Position numbers and translations under genes: made by a program | From: Providencia sp. PROV188 | GTDB lineage: Bacteria; Pseudomonadota; Gammaproteobacteria; Enterobacterales; Enterobacteriaceae | Direction of reading: 5' to 3' | Assembly (NCBI RefSeq): GCF_027595165.1 | Contig: NZ_CP097291.1 | Coordinates: 2,232,001 to 2,296,000 of the forward strand | Length of the DNA stretch: 64,000 nt | Shown here: piece by piece, positions 34,248-45,147 of the stretch | Position numbering within the stretch: the first letter of the stretch is position 1 | Layout of the letters: each line of letters begins with the position of its first letter | The notes under the pieces: generated by a model | The model's database searches: none | Told to the model about the DNA's origin: nothing | The model's input: the letters and a program-made list of their open reading frames with translations, nothing else

Positions 34248-36683
34248 ATGTCAATGCATAAAAATAAAACAAATACTCATTTCGCAGAACTGAGCAGGAG
34301 GGAGTTTCTTCAGACCTCCGCAACCGTAGCGGGTGCAGCCGCCGTTGCAGGCTCAATCACTCTGCCTTTTGCTGCTCAAGCAAAAACACCAACCATCATG
34401 CCTGACGAAGTCAGTGAGAAAATCAGCTACAGCGCTTGTTTAGTTAACTGCGGTAGTCGCTGCCCTCTAAAAGTTCATGTGAAAGATGGCGTTATCAGCC
34501 GTATTTCCAATGAAACCATGTATGACGATTCAACACTGGGAGAACATCAGATTCGCCCTTGTCTGCGTGGTCGTTCAGTTCGCTGGAAAACCTATAATCC
34601 AGACCGTTTAAAATACCCAATGGTGCGTGTGGGTAAACGTGGTGAAGGTAAGTTCAAAAAAATTAGCTGGGATGAAGCTACCACTATCATTGCAGAAAAA
34701 CTGAAATACACCATCGATAAATACGGCAACGATGCCATTTATTACCAATATGGTTCTGGTTCAACGGGTGCCAACTTGCACGGTCGTGCGGCCTGTAAAC
34801 GTCTTTTAAGTTTAACGGGTGGATTTTTAGGTGACTACGGAACTTATTCCTACGCACAGCTAATGGAGATCACGCCATATGTTTACGGCAGTGTGGAAGA
34901 ATCTTATTTAACGGAAATCCAAAACTCCGATCTCGTGGTGATGTTCGGTCATAACTTGGCTGAAACCCGTATGTCCGGTGGTGGTCAGTTCTATGAAACA
35001 CTCAATGCCCTCGATAAGAGCAAAGCAAAAGTCATCATTATCGACCCACGCCGTACCGATAGCGTCACAACATTAGGCGCTGAATGGATCCCTATTTATC
35101 CAGGTACTGACGCCGCATTAGTGGCAGCCCTGGGTTATGTGATGATCCAAGAAGGCTTAACCGACGAAGAATTCCTGAAAAATTACTGTGTAGGCTGGGA
35201 TGAATCAACCCTGCCAGCTTCAGCACCACGTAATGCCTCTTACAAAGATTACATCTTAGGCAATGGTCCTGATGGGATTGCAAAAACCCCTGAGTGGGCG
35301 AGCAAATTAACGGGTATTTCGGTTTCACGAATCATTCAGTTAGCCCGTGAAATTGGTAACGCTCAACGTGCTTGGATCTCACAAGGCTGGGGCTTACAAC
35401 GTACTGAAAATGGTGAGCAAGCCTGTCGCTCTATCATGATGCTGCCTATTATGTCTGGCAATATCGGTCGTTCTGGGACTAACACCGGTTTATGGGGTAA
35501 CAGTTTCGCCTATCCAGTGGCTGGATTTGGCTTGCCAAACCCTGTGAAAGCGTTGATCCCTACTTATATGTGGTCAGAAGCGATTGTACGCGGTAAAGAA
35601 TTAACCGCAGAAAATGGCGGGATCAAAGGCGTTGATAAGCTGAATAATGACATCAAATTTATGTGGTGTTATTCCAGTAACGTCATCGGAAACCAGCATG
35701 GTGACTTGAATAAGACCCATGAAATTCTGTCTGATGAATCAAAATGTGAGTTTATCCTTGTTTGGGATAACCACGACACTCCATCGGCAAAATATGCGGA
35801 CTTACTGCTGCCAGATGTGACCACCGTCGAAACAAACGACCTGATCAATAACTCCTATGCAAGTGGGGCTTATCACTATCTGGTACGTCTACAAAATGCC
35901 ATTGAACCACTGTGGGAAAACCGTCCAAACTACGATGTATTAGTCGAAATCGCAGAAAAAATGGGCGTGAAAGATCAATTCACTGAAGGTCGCACCTACG
36001 CAGAATGGATTGAGTTTTGCTACAACAAAACCCGTGAAAAAATGCCTCATTTGCCCGAATTTAGTGAAACTGATGGCGCGGGGATCATCGACCGTAAGTT
36101 CCTTAATAGTGCTGAAAACGTGGCACTGAAAAGCTTCCGTGATGACCCAGTGAATAATCCACTGAAAACACCATCGGGCAAAATTGAAATTTACTCCGAA
36201 AAACTGGCTGAACGCGTGAAAAACTGGGAACTTCCAGAAGGTCAGCGTATTCCAGCTATTCCTGAATATTGTGTGAATAGAGAAGGTGTTGAAGCGCAAT
36301 CTGCACAGAAAAAACACTCTTTATTAATGACAGGCTTCCACGATAAGGGTCATGTTCACTCAACCTATTACAACGTGGCTATGCTGCGTGAGGCTATTCC
36401 TCATCAATTCTGGTTAAACCCAATTGATGCACAAGAACGTGGCTTGAAGAACGGCGATTTAGCTGAAATCTTCAATGATCGCGGACGTATTCAGATTAAA
36501 GTCAAAGTGACTGAGCGCGTCTTACCGGGTGTGATTGCGGTTCCTCAAGGTGCATGGCGCACATTGAATACCGAAGGTTTAGATGTTGGTGGTTGTATCA
36601 ACACCCTAACCTCCCATGTCCCTTCTCCACTGGCGAAAGGCACACCACAACATACTAACCTTGTTGAAGTCAAACGCGCTTAA
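34248..36683 (+). CDS. dmsA: DMSO reductase-family molybdoenzyme, catalytic subunit DmsA
   Basis: The 811-residue catalytic subunit binds bis-MGD molybdenum cofactor and one [4Fe-4S] cluster and reduces S- or N-oxides in anaerobic respiration. A twin-arginine signal SRREFLQTSA (residues 16-25) directs Tat export. The cluster ligands are CLVNCGSRC followed by RPCLRG. The probable molybdenum ligand is Ser in DYGTYSYAQ. ATG codons at 34,248 and 34,254 are both possible starts. It heads an operon with dmsB and dmsC. YnfE/YnfF-type selenate-linked paralogues are the alternative naming. Confidence 0.92.
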   Translation: MSMHKNKTNTHFAELSRREFLQTSATVAGAAAVAGSITLPFAAQAKTPTIMPDEVSEKISYSACLVNCGSRCPLKVHVKDGVISRISNETMYDDSTLGEHQIRPCLRGRSVRWKTYNPDRLKYPMVRVGKRGEGKFKKISWDEATTIIAEKLKYTIDKYGNDAIYYQYGSGSTGANLHGRAACKRLLSLTGGFLGDYGTYSYAQLMEITPYVYGSVEESYLTEIQNSDLVVMFGHNLAETRMSGGGQFYETLNALDKSKAKVIIIDPRRTDSVTTLGAEWIPIYPGTDAALVAALGYVMIQEGLTDEEFLKNYCVGWDESTLPASAPRNASYKDYILGNGPDGIAKTPEWASKLTGISVSRIIQLAREIGNAQRAWISQGWGLQRTENGEQACRSIMMLPIMSGNIGRSGTNTGLWGNSFAYPVAGFGLPNPVKALIPTYMWSEAIVRGKELTAENGGIKGVDKLNNDIKFMWCYSSNVIGNQHGDLNKTHEILSDESKCEFILVWDNHDTPSAKYADLLLPDVTTVETNDLINNSYASGAYHYLVRLQNAIEPLWENRPNYDVLVEIAEKMGVKDQFTEGRTYAEWIEFCYNKTREKMPHLPEFSETDGAGIIDRKFLNSAENVALKSFRDDPVNNPLKTPSGKIEIYSEKLAERVKNWELPEGQRIPAIPEYCVNREGVEAQSAQKKHSLLMTGFHDKGHVHSTYYNVAMLREAIPHQFWLNPIDAQERGLKNGDLAEIFNDRGRIQIKVKVTERVLPGVIAVPQGAWRTLNTEGLDVGGCINTLTSHVPSPLAKGTPQHTNLVEVKRA

Positions 36684-36694
36684 GGAGTTAATTG

Positions 36695-37312
36695 ATGAAA
36701 CAGTATGGCTTTTATTTTGACTCCACAAAATGCACTGGCTGTAAAACCTGTCAGGTAAGTTGTAAGGACGAAAAAGATTTAGATTTAGGTCCTAAATTCC
36801 GCCGTGTGTATGAATTCGGTGGCGGTAGCTGGCAGAAACAAGACGGTATTTGGCAACAAAACGTCTATAGCTACTACCTGTCTATTTCGTGTAACCACTG
36901 CTCGAATCCAACTTGTGTAGAAGGTTGCCCAACTGGTGCAATGCACAAACGCAGTGAAGATGGCTTAGTGGTTGTTGACCAGTCTATCTGCGTAGGCTGT
37001 CGTTACTGTGAACTGCGCTGCCCATACGGTGCGCCACAGTTTGACGAAAAGAAAAAACTGATGAGCAAATGCGATGGCTGTTATGAACGTGTCGCAAAAG
37101 GAATGAAGCCGGTTTGTGTAGAGTCTTGCCCGCAGCGCGCTTTAGATTTCGATGACATTACCGTTTTACGTGAGTTACACGGTACGGAGTGCGGCATTGC
37201 ACCGATGCCAGATCCAAGCCTGACTAACCCGAATATCGTCATCAAGCCACACAAAGATGCTAAGCCATCAGGTGATAAAAGTGGCGAATTGAAAAACCCT
37301 GCGGAGGTCTAA
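36695..37312 (+). CDS. dmsB: DMSO reductase iron-sulfur subunit DmsB
   Basis: The 205-residue electron-transfer subunit has four ferredoxin-type Cys groups: CTGCKTCQVSC, CNHCSNPTCVEGC, CVGCRYCELRC and CDGC...CVESC, for four [4Fe-4S] clusters. ATG 36,695 has AGGAG at 36,683-36,687. An in-frame TTG just upstream is less likely. It lies between the catalytic and anchor subunits, with one base separating it from dmsC. Confidence 0.95.
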   Translation: MKQYGFYFDSTKCTGCKTCQVSCKDEKDLDLGPKFRRVYEFGGGSWQKQDGIWQQNVYSYYLSISCNHCSNPTCVEGCPTGAMHKRSEDGLVVVDQSICVGCRYCELRCPYGAPQFDEKKKLMSKCDGCYERVAKGMKPVCVESCPQRALDFDDITVLRELHGTECGIAPMPDPSLTNPNIVIKPHKDAKPSGDKSGELKNPAEV

Positions 37313-37313
37313 T

Positions 37314-38090
37314 ATGCATGAGTTACCACTGGTTTTCTTTACTGTCTTAGGGCAATCCGCGGCGGGTTTATTTCTGTTAGCTTATATTGCAAAAAAAATG
37401 GGCTCAATTGACGATAAACAGCTGAAAACAGCCAATATTGTCGGGTTTATCATTGTGATGATTGGCTTAGGTATTGGCGCACTGCACGTCGGTCAACCAC
37501 TGCGTTTCTTCAATATGTTGTTGGGCGTGGGCCGCTCACCAATGAGTAATGAAGCGTTCTTAAGTGGCGTATTTGTGGGTTGTGCTGCCGCTACGCTGTT
37601 TTTCACCCACTTTGTTAAACAAGCGGCTCTGCGTGAACTGTCTAACATTGCGGCGGTGATTTCAGGATTAGCGTTCGTTTGGTCAATCCCGCAAGTGTAT
37701 AACATTGCAACCATTGCTAACTGGGATACCCAATTCACTACGCTGCAAATGTGGACAACCCTGTTTGTGGGTGGTGGCGCACTTGCAATGGCAATCGGCG
37801 CTCGTGGTTTAGGATTAACGGCGTTTTTAGTCGGTACCTTTGCGATTTTTGCCAGCCGTGCCAGCTACCAAGCATTTTTAAGCGAAACTGCACCCGCATT
37901 AAGCGCAGAGCAGACTGGTTTTTGGGGCTTCCAAGTGATTGTATTAGCGATTGCCTTAGCGGCATTCGTTGGGTTCGCTATCAAGCAACGTTCACCAAAA
38001 ATCCCTTTACTGGCCTGTGCAGCAGCCGTATTACTTGCTGAATTGTCTGGCCGTATTGCCTTTTATAACCTGTGGCAAATCACCATGTAA
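37314..38090 (+). CDS. dmsC: DMSO reductase membrane anchor DmsC
   Basis: A 258-residue integral membrane protein with about eight helices, the quinol-oxidising anchor of the DmsABC complex. MHELPLVFFTVLGQSAAGLF and the early GALHVGQPLRFFNMLLG segment are characteristic of the family. It follows dmsB after one base and is followed by a terminator. Confidence 0.93.
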   Translation: MHELPLVFFTVLGQSAAGLFLLAYIAKKMGSIDDKQLKTANIVGFIIVMIGLGIGALHVGQPLRFFNMLLGVGRSPMSNEAFLSGVFVGCAAATLFFTHFVKQAALRELSNIAAVISGLAFVWSIPQVYNIATIANWDTQFTTLQMWTTLFVGGGALAMAIGARGLGLTAFLVGTFAIFASRASYQAFLSETAPALSAEQTGFWGFQVIVLAIALAAFVGFAIKQRSPKIPLLACAAAVLLAELSGRIAFYNLWQITM

Positions 38091-38140
38091 GGTGCTATAA
38101 CCACAGATTATGGTTAGCAGTATAAAATAAATAATAATAT

Positions 38141-38168
38141 AAGAGCCTGAATTCAGGCTCTTTCTTTT
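38141..38168 (+). terminator. Terminator after dmsC
   Basis: A perfect palindrome, AAGAGCCTGAA/TTCAGGCTCTT, is followed by TTCTTTT. It separates dmsABC from the chaperone gene, at least partly. Confidence 0.88.
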
Positions 38169-38214
38169 AAGTTAATTGAAGCTTTAAATTAATTGCAGCT
38201 TTATAGGTAATATC

Positions 38215-38814
38215 ATGCAAACTCTCGATACCACTCTTTTTCGTATTTTAGGGGGAATGTTTTACTACTCTCCTGAAACCCCCACATTTCAAACGTTACA
38301 ACCTGTACTGCGTGAAATCCCATCCCTGTATGATTGGCAAGAACCTGCTCAGCTGATTGCCGATTGTGAGGCATTAAGTGATTACCCAGCAGATACGCTT
38401 ACCTATGATTTTTCAATTCTTTTTGAAGGTCAAGGTGCAATGCCAGCACCACCGTGGGGCTCGGTGTATCTGTCTCACGACAACACCGTTATGGGGGATT
38501 CCACCAGCGCCTATCGCCAGTTTTTGATGTCCCATGGATTGGTTACCGATACAGGATTACGAGAGCCGGAAGACCAATTTGGTTTAATGTTAATGGCCAT
38601 TTCAGCACTGGCAGAGCAAGGTCAAGACGATGCCATTGTGGAATTACTTGAGCAGCATTTATTACCTTGGGCGGAACGTTACTTAACGTTGGTTCAGCAA
38701 ACGTCAACTGAACATGGGTTTTACCCTACCCTTGCAAAAATCACTCAGACCTATTTGGCTAGTGTGCAAAAACAGCTCGGTTTACAGCCTGCAACGGCTG
38801 AGCTTTTCCGTTAA
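38215..38814 (+). CDS. dmsD: TorD/DmsD-family molybdoenzyme chaperone
   Basis: A 199-residue all-helical redox-enzyme maturation protein, which in the family binds the twin-arginine leader of DmsA/YnfE-type enzymes until cofactor insertion. Family marks are the DYPADTLTYDFSILFEGQG region and APPWGSVYLSHDNTVMGDST (the conserved E-x-PP-W-x-S-x-Y block). It follows dmsABC after a terminator, so it may need readthrough or its own promoter. Position supports service to the adjacent DmsA. Confidence 0.88.
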   Translation: MQTLDTTLFRILGGMFYYSPETPTFQTLQPVLREIPSLYDWQEPAQLIADCEALSDYPADTLTYDFSILFEGQGAMPAPPWGSVYLSHDNTVMGDSTSAYRQFLMSHGLVTDTGLREPEDQFGLMLMAISALAEQGQDDAIVELLEQHLLPWAERYLTLVQQTSTEHGFYPTLAKITQTYLASVQKQLGLQPATAELFR

Positions 38815-38827
38815 TAAACCTTGAAAG

Positions 38828-38864
38828 AAAATGAGTTTGCTAGTGCGTAAGCAAACTCATTTTT
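38828..38864. terminator. Bidirectional terminator between dmsD and the DUF924 gene
   Basis: AAAATGAGTTTGCT and AGCAAACTCATTTT form a 14-base stem with A/T runs on both sides, serving the two convergent genes. Confidence 0.88.
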
Positions 38865-38875
38865 ATGTAGACGAA

Positions 38876-39418
38876 TTAGAATGACGAGTTAGGTTGCTGT
38901 AGAAAAGCAATTTCTTCTCGAGTTGATGGCCGACCGAGAATCTCATTGCGATGCGGGTAGCGCCCAAACTTATCGATAATAGCCTTATGCCGCATTTCAT
39001 AATCCAGCGTACTATCATCCCCCAACATTCGGAATAGCTCCACCGCTTGCAGGTGGATAAAGCTCGATTCTGAATGCATAAACGGCATTAACATAAATTT
39101 TCGCTGAGATAGCGTAAGTAGATGATAATCCGGCTGTTTAATGGCTTCTTGTGCCAGTGCTAGCGCCATCGCATCTTGCGCGAACGCTCTTGGTGTATCT
39201 CGCCATAAATTACGGGAAAACTGGTCAAGAATAATAATTTCCGCTAAACGGCCGCGAATAGAGGCTCGCCAATAAGCCAGCTCCCCTTTTGCCGCCTGTT
39301 CACTGAGCGCAGTAAAACGTTTTGCGATGGTTAAATCGAATTTCTCGCTTTTTTCAAACCACTGTTTTGGGGTCGATTCTTCAAACCAAAATGAAAGCAC
39401 TTCTTCCATGGCATTCAT
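38876..39418 (-). CDS. DUF924 family protein
   Basis: The 180-residue soluble helical protein carries the DUF924 pattern: EVLSFWFEESTPKQWF at the N-terminus, IIILDQFSRNLWRDTPRAFA in the middle, LMPFMHSES, and the late GRYPHRNEILGRPSTREE block. Family function is unknown; the fold is TPR-like. It is a single-gene unit convergent with dmsD. MNAMEEV is taken as the start; the second Met is possible. Confidence 0.88.
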   Translation of the reverse strand: MNAMEEVLSFWFEESTPKQWFEKSEKFDLTIAKRFTALSEQAAKGELAYWRASIRGRLAEIIILDQFSRNLWRDTPRAFAQDAMALALAQEAIKQPDYHLLTLSQRKFMLMPFMHSESSFIHLQAVELFRMLGDDSTLDYEMRHKAIIDKFGRYPHRNEILGRPSTREEIAFLQQPNSSF

Positions 39419-39851
39419 AAGTTACCTATTTATATTATTATTGCGATTATTATTACGATATCGGGTTCATCGTAGATAAAAATAGTTCAAATTGACAGGA
39501 TGGAGATCTAAAAACACAAATTTGCAGATAAAAATTTTGTTATTTGCGAGCTAGCCCTAAAATAATCGCGATAGCACTCTGTAACTCCCTACTGTTTTTT
39601 ATTGCATCAAGATAAGTATTCTTTTTTTGATAATGATAAATGCTCGATCACACATTATTATTTGCTGTTTAATGTGAATTTAAATTTATCTATCGTATGA
39701 ATACATACATTTATTTAATCCAATGTTAGAATTTGACTTATATTTTATAGACAAAGCATTTTATAGACAAAGAACACGCCCCCATATATTAAGCGTGTTA
39801 ATTTGACATCTTGGGTGTACTTCATTAGCGGTGAGTGGGAAGGCAAGATAA
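39419..39851. other. AT-rich intergenic stretch with a 15-bp tandem repeat
   Basis: No gene is seen in these 433 bases. ATTTTATAGACAAAG occurs twice, at 39,742-39,756 and 39,758-39,772, with one base between, close upstream of the small cysteine-rich gene. The spacing (16 bases) could reflect a regulator site or replication slippage. Confidence 0.6.
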
Positions 39852-40127
39852 ATGGCAGGACATATGGTACTTATCGGTTGGGCTTTGTGGGTCAGTCCTT
39901 GTGGCACTGATTCATGCGATGCATTACCCGTGACCGAAACCATTTTTACCCAAGAACAGTGCATGAGCCGAAAATCCTATTTAGAGGCAAAACGCCCTAA
40001 TTTGTTTTTCTTATGTGGTGAGGTTTATCGTGATAGCGATGAAATCGCCAAAGAGGAAAAAAGTATCGTGCCCGCACCTAATCCACCATTACCTGTACGC
40101 AACTTACCGGAACGCAAATCACGTTGA
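39852..40127 (+). CDS. Small cysteine-containing protein of unknown function
   Basis: A 91-residue frame preceded by GGGAAGG at 39,837-39,843. The first 55 residues have a hydrophobic start (MVLIGWALWVSPC) and spaced Cys (C-x4-C...QC...C), recalling small DUF1482-type proteins. The C-terminal tail is Pro- and Arg-rich. It stands alone between the DUF924 gene and the pxp island, convergent with the latter. I cannot give a function; the DUF1482 link is from memory of the pattern. Confidence 0.55.
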   Translation: MAGHMVLIGWALWVSPCGTDSCDALPVTETIFTQEQCMSRKSYLEAKRPNLFFLCGEVYRDSDEIAKEEKSIVPAPNPPLPVRNLPERKSR

Positions 40128-40195
40128 GTTACGATCAAATAGGTAAGGCGGTGGCTATTCGCCACCCCTTATTAACGATTAATCGCCATTAGCGA

Positions 40196-41938
40196 TTAGA
40201 TAATCTCCGCAATTTTATTATCTGCATTGATAAAATCCCCTTGTTTAGCCGTATATTTCAGTTCCCCTGAACGGTGGGCGATGACTTGAACTTCCATTTT
40301 CATTGCCTCCATCACGCCAATAATGTCCCCTTCTGTTACCTTATTTCCTTGAGGAACTAGCCAATTGAATAGCACGCCAGAAATGGGGGCGTTCACGCTG
40401 TTAGGGTTGTTTTCAACGCTTTGAGGTGCAGAAGTTGCTGTCGTTGGGTTCACCGCCATTCCAGCAAACAATTGCGCGGGCAACCCCAGTTCGCAACGTT
40501 TCCCATCAATTTCAATAAATGACCGTGTTAACGCTTGTTCGGCTTGTGGTAATTGGCGTTTCGCAGGGGGAATTTCAACACTAAATTCCGTTTCAATCCA
40601 ACGGGTATGCACCTTAAAGTTTTCACAAAAATCCGCTTGCTCCATCACCGCACGATGAAAAGGCAATACGGACGCGATCCCTTCAATCTTAAATTCAGCT
40701 AATGCGCGACGAGCACGTACAATCGCTTGTTCACGGGTTTGACCGACCACAATCAATTTTGCCATTAGCGAGTCAAAGGTACCGGGAATAGTTTTGCCTG
40801 TTTCAACTCCACTATCAACACGGACGCCTGGGCCTGATGGTGCATCAAAACGTAAGATGGTTCCCGGAGTTGGTAAGAAGCCATTCCCTGCATCTTCCGC
40901 ATTGATACGAAATTCAAAAGCGTGACCACGAGGTTTAGGCGTTTCTTGAATACTCAGCGGCAAACCTTCAGCAATACGTAGCTGCTCAACCACTAAGTCA
41001 ATTCCTGCCGTTTCTTCTGTGACTGGGTGCTCAACCTGCAAACGAGTGTTCACTTCTAAGAAGGATAAAGTGCCTTCTTGGCTTAATAAGAACTCAACCG
41101 TTCCCGCGCCCACATAGCCGGCTTTACGGCAAATATCTGTGGAAGCGCGAATGATTTGTTGCTCCAGTTCAGGGGCTAAAAACGGGGCTGGAGACTCTTC
41201 CACTAACTTTTGGTTTCGGCGTTGCAACGAACAATCTCGCGTTCCCACGACAACAACGTTACCGTGGGTATCAGCGATGACTTGCGCTTCAATATGGCGA
41301 GGGTTATGCAAAAATTGCTCAATAAAACATTCCCCGCGACCGAATGCCGCTGTCGCCTCACGCACCGCAGAGTGGTATAACTCTTCCACTTCGTGCATCT
41401 GCCATGCCACCTTTAAACCGCGACCACCGCCGCCAAATGCAGCTTTAATTGCGATTGGTAGCCCATGTTGATGGGCAAACTGCACCACTTCCTGCGCGGT
41501 TTCAACGGGATCTTTGGTTCCCACGACAAGCGGCGCACCCACTTGTAAGGCGATATGTCGGGCTTGAACTTTATCCCCTAAAATATCAATACTCTCTGGG
41601 CTTGGACCAACCCAAATCAAGCCAGCTTGTTGTACTGCTCGCGCGAATTCAGCACGTTCAGAAAGAAAACCGTAGCCCGGATGCACCATGGTTGCACCGG
41701 ATTTTTTTGCTACCTCAATCAGTTTCTCAATGTTTAAGTAGCTCTGTGCTGGGGTATTGCCACCTAACCCATAAGCTTCGTCCGCCATGTTGACATGCAA
41801 TGCGTCAATATCACTATCGGCATACACCGCCACAGACACAAAACCATAATCGCGGCAAGCACGAATAATACGTACGGCGATCTCACCACGGTTGGCAATC
41901 AATACCTTATGCTGTGCATTTTTATTATTGGTATTCAT
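40196..41938 (-). CDS. Biotin carboxylase fused to a biotin carrier domain (AccC-like plus BCCP)
   Basis: About 580 residues from ATG 41,938 (an in-frame ATG at 41,947 is also possible). The N-terminal 445 residues are an ATP-grasp biotin carboxylase: [20 protein letters not shown], the Gly-rich [12 protein letters not shown] loop, and [15 protein letters not shown] Gln/Pro linker leads to a biotinyl domain with EAMKM (biotin Lys about 547). In the fused layout and next to PxpBC it more likely serves a dedicated small-molecule carboxylase than fatty-acid synthesis. It overlaps pxpBC by 14 bases, at the end of the island's operon. Confidence 0.9.
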   Translation of the reverse strand: MNTNNKNAQHKVLIANRGEIAVRIIRACRDYGFVSVAVYADSDIDALHVNMADEAYGLGGNTPAQSYLNIEKLIEVAKKSGATMVHPGYGFLSERAEFARAVQQAGLIWVGPSPESIDILGDKVQARHIALQVGAPLVVGTKDPVETAQEVVQFAHQHGLPIAIKAAFGGGGRGLKVAWQMHEVEELYHSAVREATAAFGRGECFIEQFLHNPRHIEAQVIADTHGNVVVVGTRDCSLQRRNQKLVEESPAPFLAPELEQQIIRASTDICRKAGYVGAGTVEFLLSQEGTLSFLEVNTRLQVEHPVTEETAGIDLVVEQLRIAEGLPLSIQETPKPRGHAFEFRINAEDAGNGFLPTPGTILRFDAPSGPGVRVDSGVETGKTIPGTFDSLMAKLIVVGQTREQAIVRARRALAEFKIEGIASVLPFHRAVMEQADFCENFKVHTRWIETEFSVEIPPAKRQLPQAEQALTRSFIEIDGKRCELGLPAQLFAGMAVNPTTATSAPQSVENNPNSVNAPISGVLFNWLVPQGNKVTEGDIIGVMEAMKMEVQVIAHRSGELKYTAKQGDFINADNKIAEII

Positions 41939-43529
41939 AAGCTTCATGACTCCCTTCAAGTTGATAAAATTCACGTAATGGATTAAAGCGGATTTTGCCA
42001 TTCACGGGGATTTGCCCTGCAAGATCCAAATGATAGTCACACACCGCACCTATCACCGGATATCCTCCCGTCAATGGGTGGTCATTTAAAAATAAGACCG
42101 GCTGCCCATTAGCTGGGACTTGGATGGCGCCAATACAGGTGCCTTCGCTTGGTAATTCTTGTAACAGTTCACGACTTAGCGGCACTTCACCCGTAAGGCG
42201 TAACCCAATACGGTTTGAGGCGGCAGTCACTTGCCAAACTTGCTGACGCAGTAATTCGGCGGCTTGTTCAGTAAACCAATCTGTTCTGGGTCCCATTACT
42301 ACATCCAATACCACCACATCATCTGCTGTCGGGTAGTCAAAGGCTGGGGATTCTGTGAGCGAAATGGCGCGATGATTCATTTTTTGATGAATCGATAAAG
42401 ATTGTCCAACCATCAATGGTGCGGGTCCTACTTGGGCTAAGGTATCGAATGAGCAGCTTTCAAGAACTGGCGCCACAGAAAAGCCCCCGCGTACGGCAAA
42501 ATAACTACGTACACCGTTGATTGGGCGTCCTAATTGAATGACATCCCCTTTCGCGAGGTGAATCGGTTGGTAGGTTGCTGAGGTAAATATTTGCCCGTCT
42601 TCTGTCGTGATGGTGACAGGGCACTGGGCACCTGTAATACCGACCAAAAGGTCTCGATTAGCACGGACTTTTAAGCCACCTTGTGTGACTTCCAGTACAG
42701 TGGATTGGGTACAATTACCGACCAAACGATTTGCACTGTATAGCGCCGATTTATCCATCGCTCCTGATTCGGAGATCCCTAATGCTGACTGCCCAATACG
42801 CCCTCTATCCTGAAATAAGGTTTGTAGCCCGGTCGCCAACACGGTGAGATCGTACGTTTGGTTCTCATCGATAGATTTAATGTCAGTTTGACTCGGTAAA
42901 CTATAGCTCACGGAACTCTTGCTTTGGTCAACAAATTGTACCCGATAACCCGCTTGTAAAAGTGCCGGTTCTGGTCGATTAATATCCCACACGGCTAAAT
43001 CAGTCTGACCTATCAGTTGCCAACCACCGGGGCTGGCTTGTGGATACACACTGCTAAATTCTCCCGCCAATGCCACTGAACCAGCGGGAATTCGCACACG
43101 AGGGGATTGGCGGCGCGGTACCTGTAATTGCGCTTGCTTCGATACCATATAACCAAATCCAGGCGCGAAACCGCTAAATGCCACCAGATATTCATTTTCC
43201 GTATGGCGACGGATCACCTCTTCGATAGTGACCCCTAAATACTCCGCCACTTCCGGTAAGTCTTCCCCGGTATAGTGCACGGGAATAGTGACTAATTTTC
43301 CCGTTTTAGCTTCGCCGCCTTCAATGTTGCGCAGAGAAATTTGCTGCACAATCGCATTAATATGCTCAATTGCTGGGTTATAACGCACTAATACCGTTCG
43401 TGCCGCTGGGGTTATCTCTTCAATGCCGTTAATTGGGCGATGCGTTAATGAGTCTGTCAGTGCCATCGTCTGTTCGAGACTCGGCAGTTCAACCATAAAC
43501 GCGCTTAAATTGACAGGTAAGAAACGCAT
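41925..43529 (-). CDS. Fused 5-oxoprolinase subunits PxpB-PxpC (KipI-KipA / allophanate-hydrolase subunit 1 and 2 type)
   Basis: A 534-residue fusion. Residues about 1-210 are the PxpB/KipI domain ([43 protein letters not shown]). From about 230 on is PxpC/KipA ([49 protein letters not shown]). In E. coli these are separate proteins that with PxpA convert 5-oxoproline to glutamate using ATP. The same two domains make up the carboxyl-transferase part of urea carboxylase. GGGGGA lies before the start. It lies between the DUF1445 gene and the biotin carboxylase. Confidence 0.9.
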   Translation of the reverse strand: MRFLPVNLSAFMVELPSLEQTMALTDSLTHRPINGIEEITPAARTVLVRYNPAIEHINAIVQQISLRNIEGGEAKTGKLVTIPVHYTGEDLPEVAEYLGVTIEEVIRRHTENEYLVAFSGFAPGFGYMVSKQAQLQVPRRQSPRVRIPAGSVALAGEFSSVYPQASPGGWQLIGQTDLAVWDINRPEPALLQAGYRVQFVDQSKSSVSYSLPSQTDIKSIDENQTYDLTVLATGLQTLFQDRGRIGQSALGISESGAMDKSALYSANRLVGNCTQSTVLEVTQGGLKVRANRDLLVGITGAQCPVTITTEDGQIFTSATYQPIHLAKGDVIQLGRPINGVRSYFAVRGGFSVAPVLESCSFDTLAQVGPAPLMVGQSLSIHQKMNHRAISLTESPAFDYPTADDVVVLDVVMGPRTDWFTEQAAELLRQQVWQVTAASNRIGLRLTGEVPLSRELLQELPSEGTCIGAIQVPANGQPVLFLNDHPLTGGYPVIGAVCDYHLDLAGQIPVNGKIRFNPLREFYQLEGSHEAYEYQ

Positions 43530-43537
43530 AAGTCCCC

Positions 43538-44344
43538 CTATACGTGATAAGCGGCGTCAGGAACATCCGTGATAAACATATATCCCGGAGCATGACTCAA
43601 CGCAAAAGGAACACCTGATTTCATCACCGCCGCTTGAGGCGTCACACCACAAGCCCAAAATACAGGAATTTCACCTTGTTCAATGCGGACTGCATCCCCA
43701 AAATCAGGGCGCATAATATCTTGGATCCCCAGTAATTCAGGTGCGCCAATATGTACAGGAGAGCCATGTACCGCGGGAAAACGCCCCGATATCATGACGG
43801 CATCGGCAACACGATCGGCAGGGATTGGGCGCATGGATACCACAAGCTCGCCCTCTAGACGCCCAGCAGGACGACACAGTCGGTTTGTTTTATACATCGG
43901 CACATTGGAACCATCAGTAATGTGGCGAACATCAATACCCGCCTCTATCATCGGTGTTTCAAAGGTAAAACTGCAACCAATCAAGAAAGTGACTAAATCA
44001 GGATGTTGCTGATAAATAGCCGTCGCATCCGTAATTTCATCCACCAGCTTGCCCTGTTCCCAAACGCGATAACGAGGAATATCAGTACGCAGATCGGCGC
44101 CTTCGGCTAACACAGTTTGCCAACTCCCTGATTCGCACACATCCAAGACAGGGCAACTTTTGGGATTACGTTGAGCATAAAGTAGGAAATCAAACGCCCA
44201 ATCTCTCGGCAACGCAATCATATTGGCTTGAGTCATTCCCGGCGCCATACCTGCTGTGGGTTTATCATAGCCATGGCGAATCGCTTCTCTCGCTGATTTC
44301 GCCGCTTGAATAGCCTCTTTTGAGGCTTTCATTAATGCATTCAT
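43538..44344 (-). CDS. DUF1445 putative hydro-lyase (YcsI / D-glutamate cyclase family)
   Basis: The 268-residue protein shows the family features [44 protein letters not shown] and the final [12 protein letters not shown]...[13 protein letters not shown]. The same family includes Bacillus YcsI and the N-terminal part of the vertebrate D-glutamate cyclase, which makes 5-oxo-D-proline. That fits its place beside the 5-oxoprolinase genes. The start overlaps the pxpA stop by four bases. Substrate is inferred from context. Confidence 0.87.
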   Translation of the reverse strand: MNALMKASKEAIQAAKSAREAIRHGYDKPTAGMAPGMTQANMIALPRDWAFDFLLYAQRNPKSCPVLDVCESGSWQTVLAEGADLRTDIPRYRVWEQGKLVDEITDATAIYQQHPDLVTFLIGCSFTFETPMIEAGIDVRHITDGSNVPMYKTNRLCRPAGRLEGELVVSMRPIPADRVADAVMISGRFPAVHGSPVHIGAPELLGIQDIMRPDFGDAVRIEQGEIPVFWACGVTPQAAVMKSGVPFALSHAPGYMFITDVPDAAYHV

Positions 44345-45120
44345 GCTTGACCTCCCTTTCCTGCAAATGCACGGATACCGATCCCCTGCAGCTCAAAGAG
44401 TTCACGCACTTTTTTCGCCATCTCTAACGCACCGGGGCTATCTCCATGTACACAAATAGAGCCCGCTTCAATAGGAGTGAATTTCCCATCAATAGCGACT
44501 ACGCCACCTTCATTCACTAACTGCAACATGCGCTTAGCCACTAACTCTGGATCATGCAGAACGGAACCTGCTAACTTGCGAGAAACCAGCGTACCATCGC
44601 TGTTGTAAGCTCTATCAGCAAAGGCTTCTGCGACCACCTTCAATCCGCTCTCTTTTGCCCAACCAATCAATGGGGATCCCGCTAATGCCACCAGCGTTAA
44701 CTGGTTATCAATCTTCAAGATCCCATCAATGACAGCCATTGCTTGGCGTTTGTCATGGGCGATGGTGTTATATAACGCGCCGTGTGGTTTAACATATTCC
44801 ACGTGGGTGCCAGCCGCCGTTGCAAGCCCCTTTAATGCGCCAATTTGATAAATCACGTCTGCGGTTAATTCGTTAGACGCAATGTCCATATTTCGACGAC
44901 CAAATCCGACTAAGTCTGGATATCCCACATGCGCTCCTACCGTCACACCCTGCTTTTGCGCGGCAATGAGCGTTTGGAGGATCCCATCGGGAGACCCCGC
45001 ATGAAATCCACAGGCAATGTTGGCGCTACTGACAATGCTCAACATCGCCTCATCATTGCCCATTTTCCATTGACCAAAACTTTCACCAAGGTCGCTATTT
45101 AGGTCGATTTGCTTATTCAT
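44341..45120 (-). CDS. pxpA: 5-oxoprolinase subunit PxpA (LamB/YcsF family)
   Basis: The 259-residue protein opens with the family signature [19 protein letters not shown], followed by [12 protein letters not shown] and [16 protein letters not shown], and later [10 protein letters not shown] and [17 protein letters not shown]. It is the hydrolase-fold subunit needed for ATP-dependent cleavage of 5-oxoproline to glutamate. GAGGAAC before the ATG supports the start. It lies downstream of the transporter gene and is coupled to the DUF1445 gene. Confidence 0.93.
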   Translation of the reverse strand: MNKQIDLNSDLGESFGQWKMGNDEAMLSIVSSANIACGFHAGSPDGILQTLIAAQKQGVTVGAHVGYPDLVGFGRRNMDIASNELTADVIYQIGALKGLATAAGTHVEYVKPHGALYNTIAHDKRQAMAVIDGILKIDNQLTLVALAGSPLIGWAKESGLKVVAEAFADRAYNSDGTLVSRKLAGSVLHDPELVAKRMLQLVNEGGVVAIDGKFTPIEAGSICVHGDSPGALEMAKKVRELFELQGIGIRAFAGKGGQA

Positions 45121-45147
45121 TATTGTTCCTCAATCCTTGATAACGAT

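Noticed and set aside
40196..43529. Urea carboxylase/allophanate hydrolase for urea use
   Set aside because: The parts are similar, but no allophanate hydrolase amidase is present and PxpA and DUF1445 are; a 5-oxoproline role fits better.
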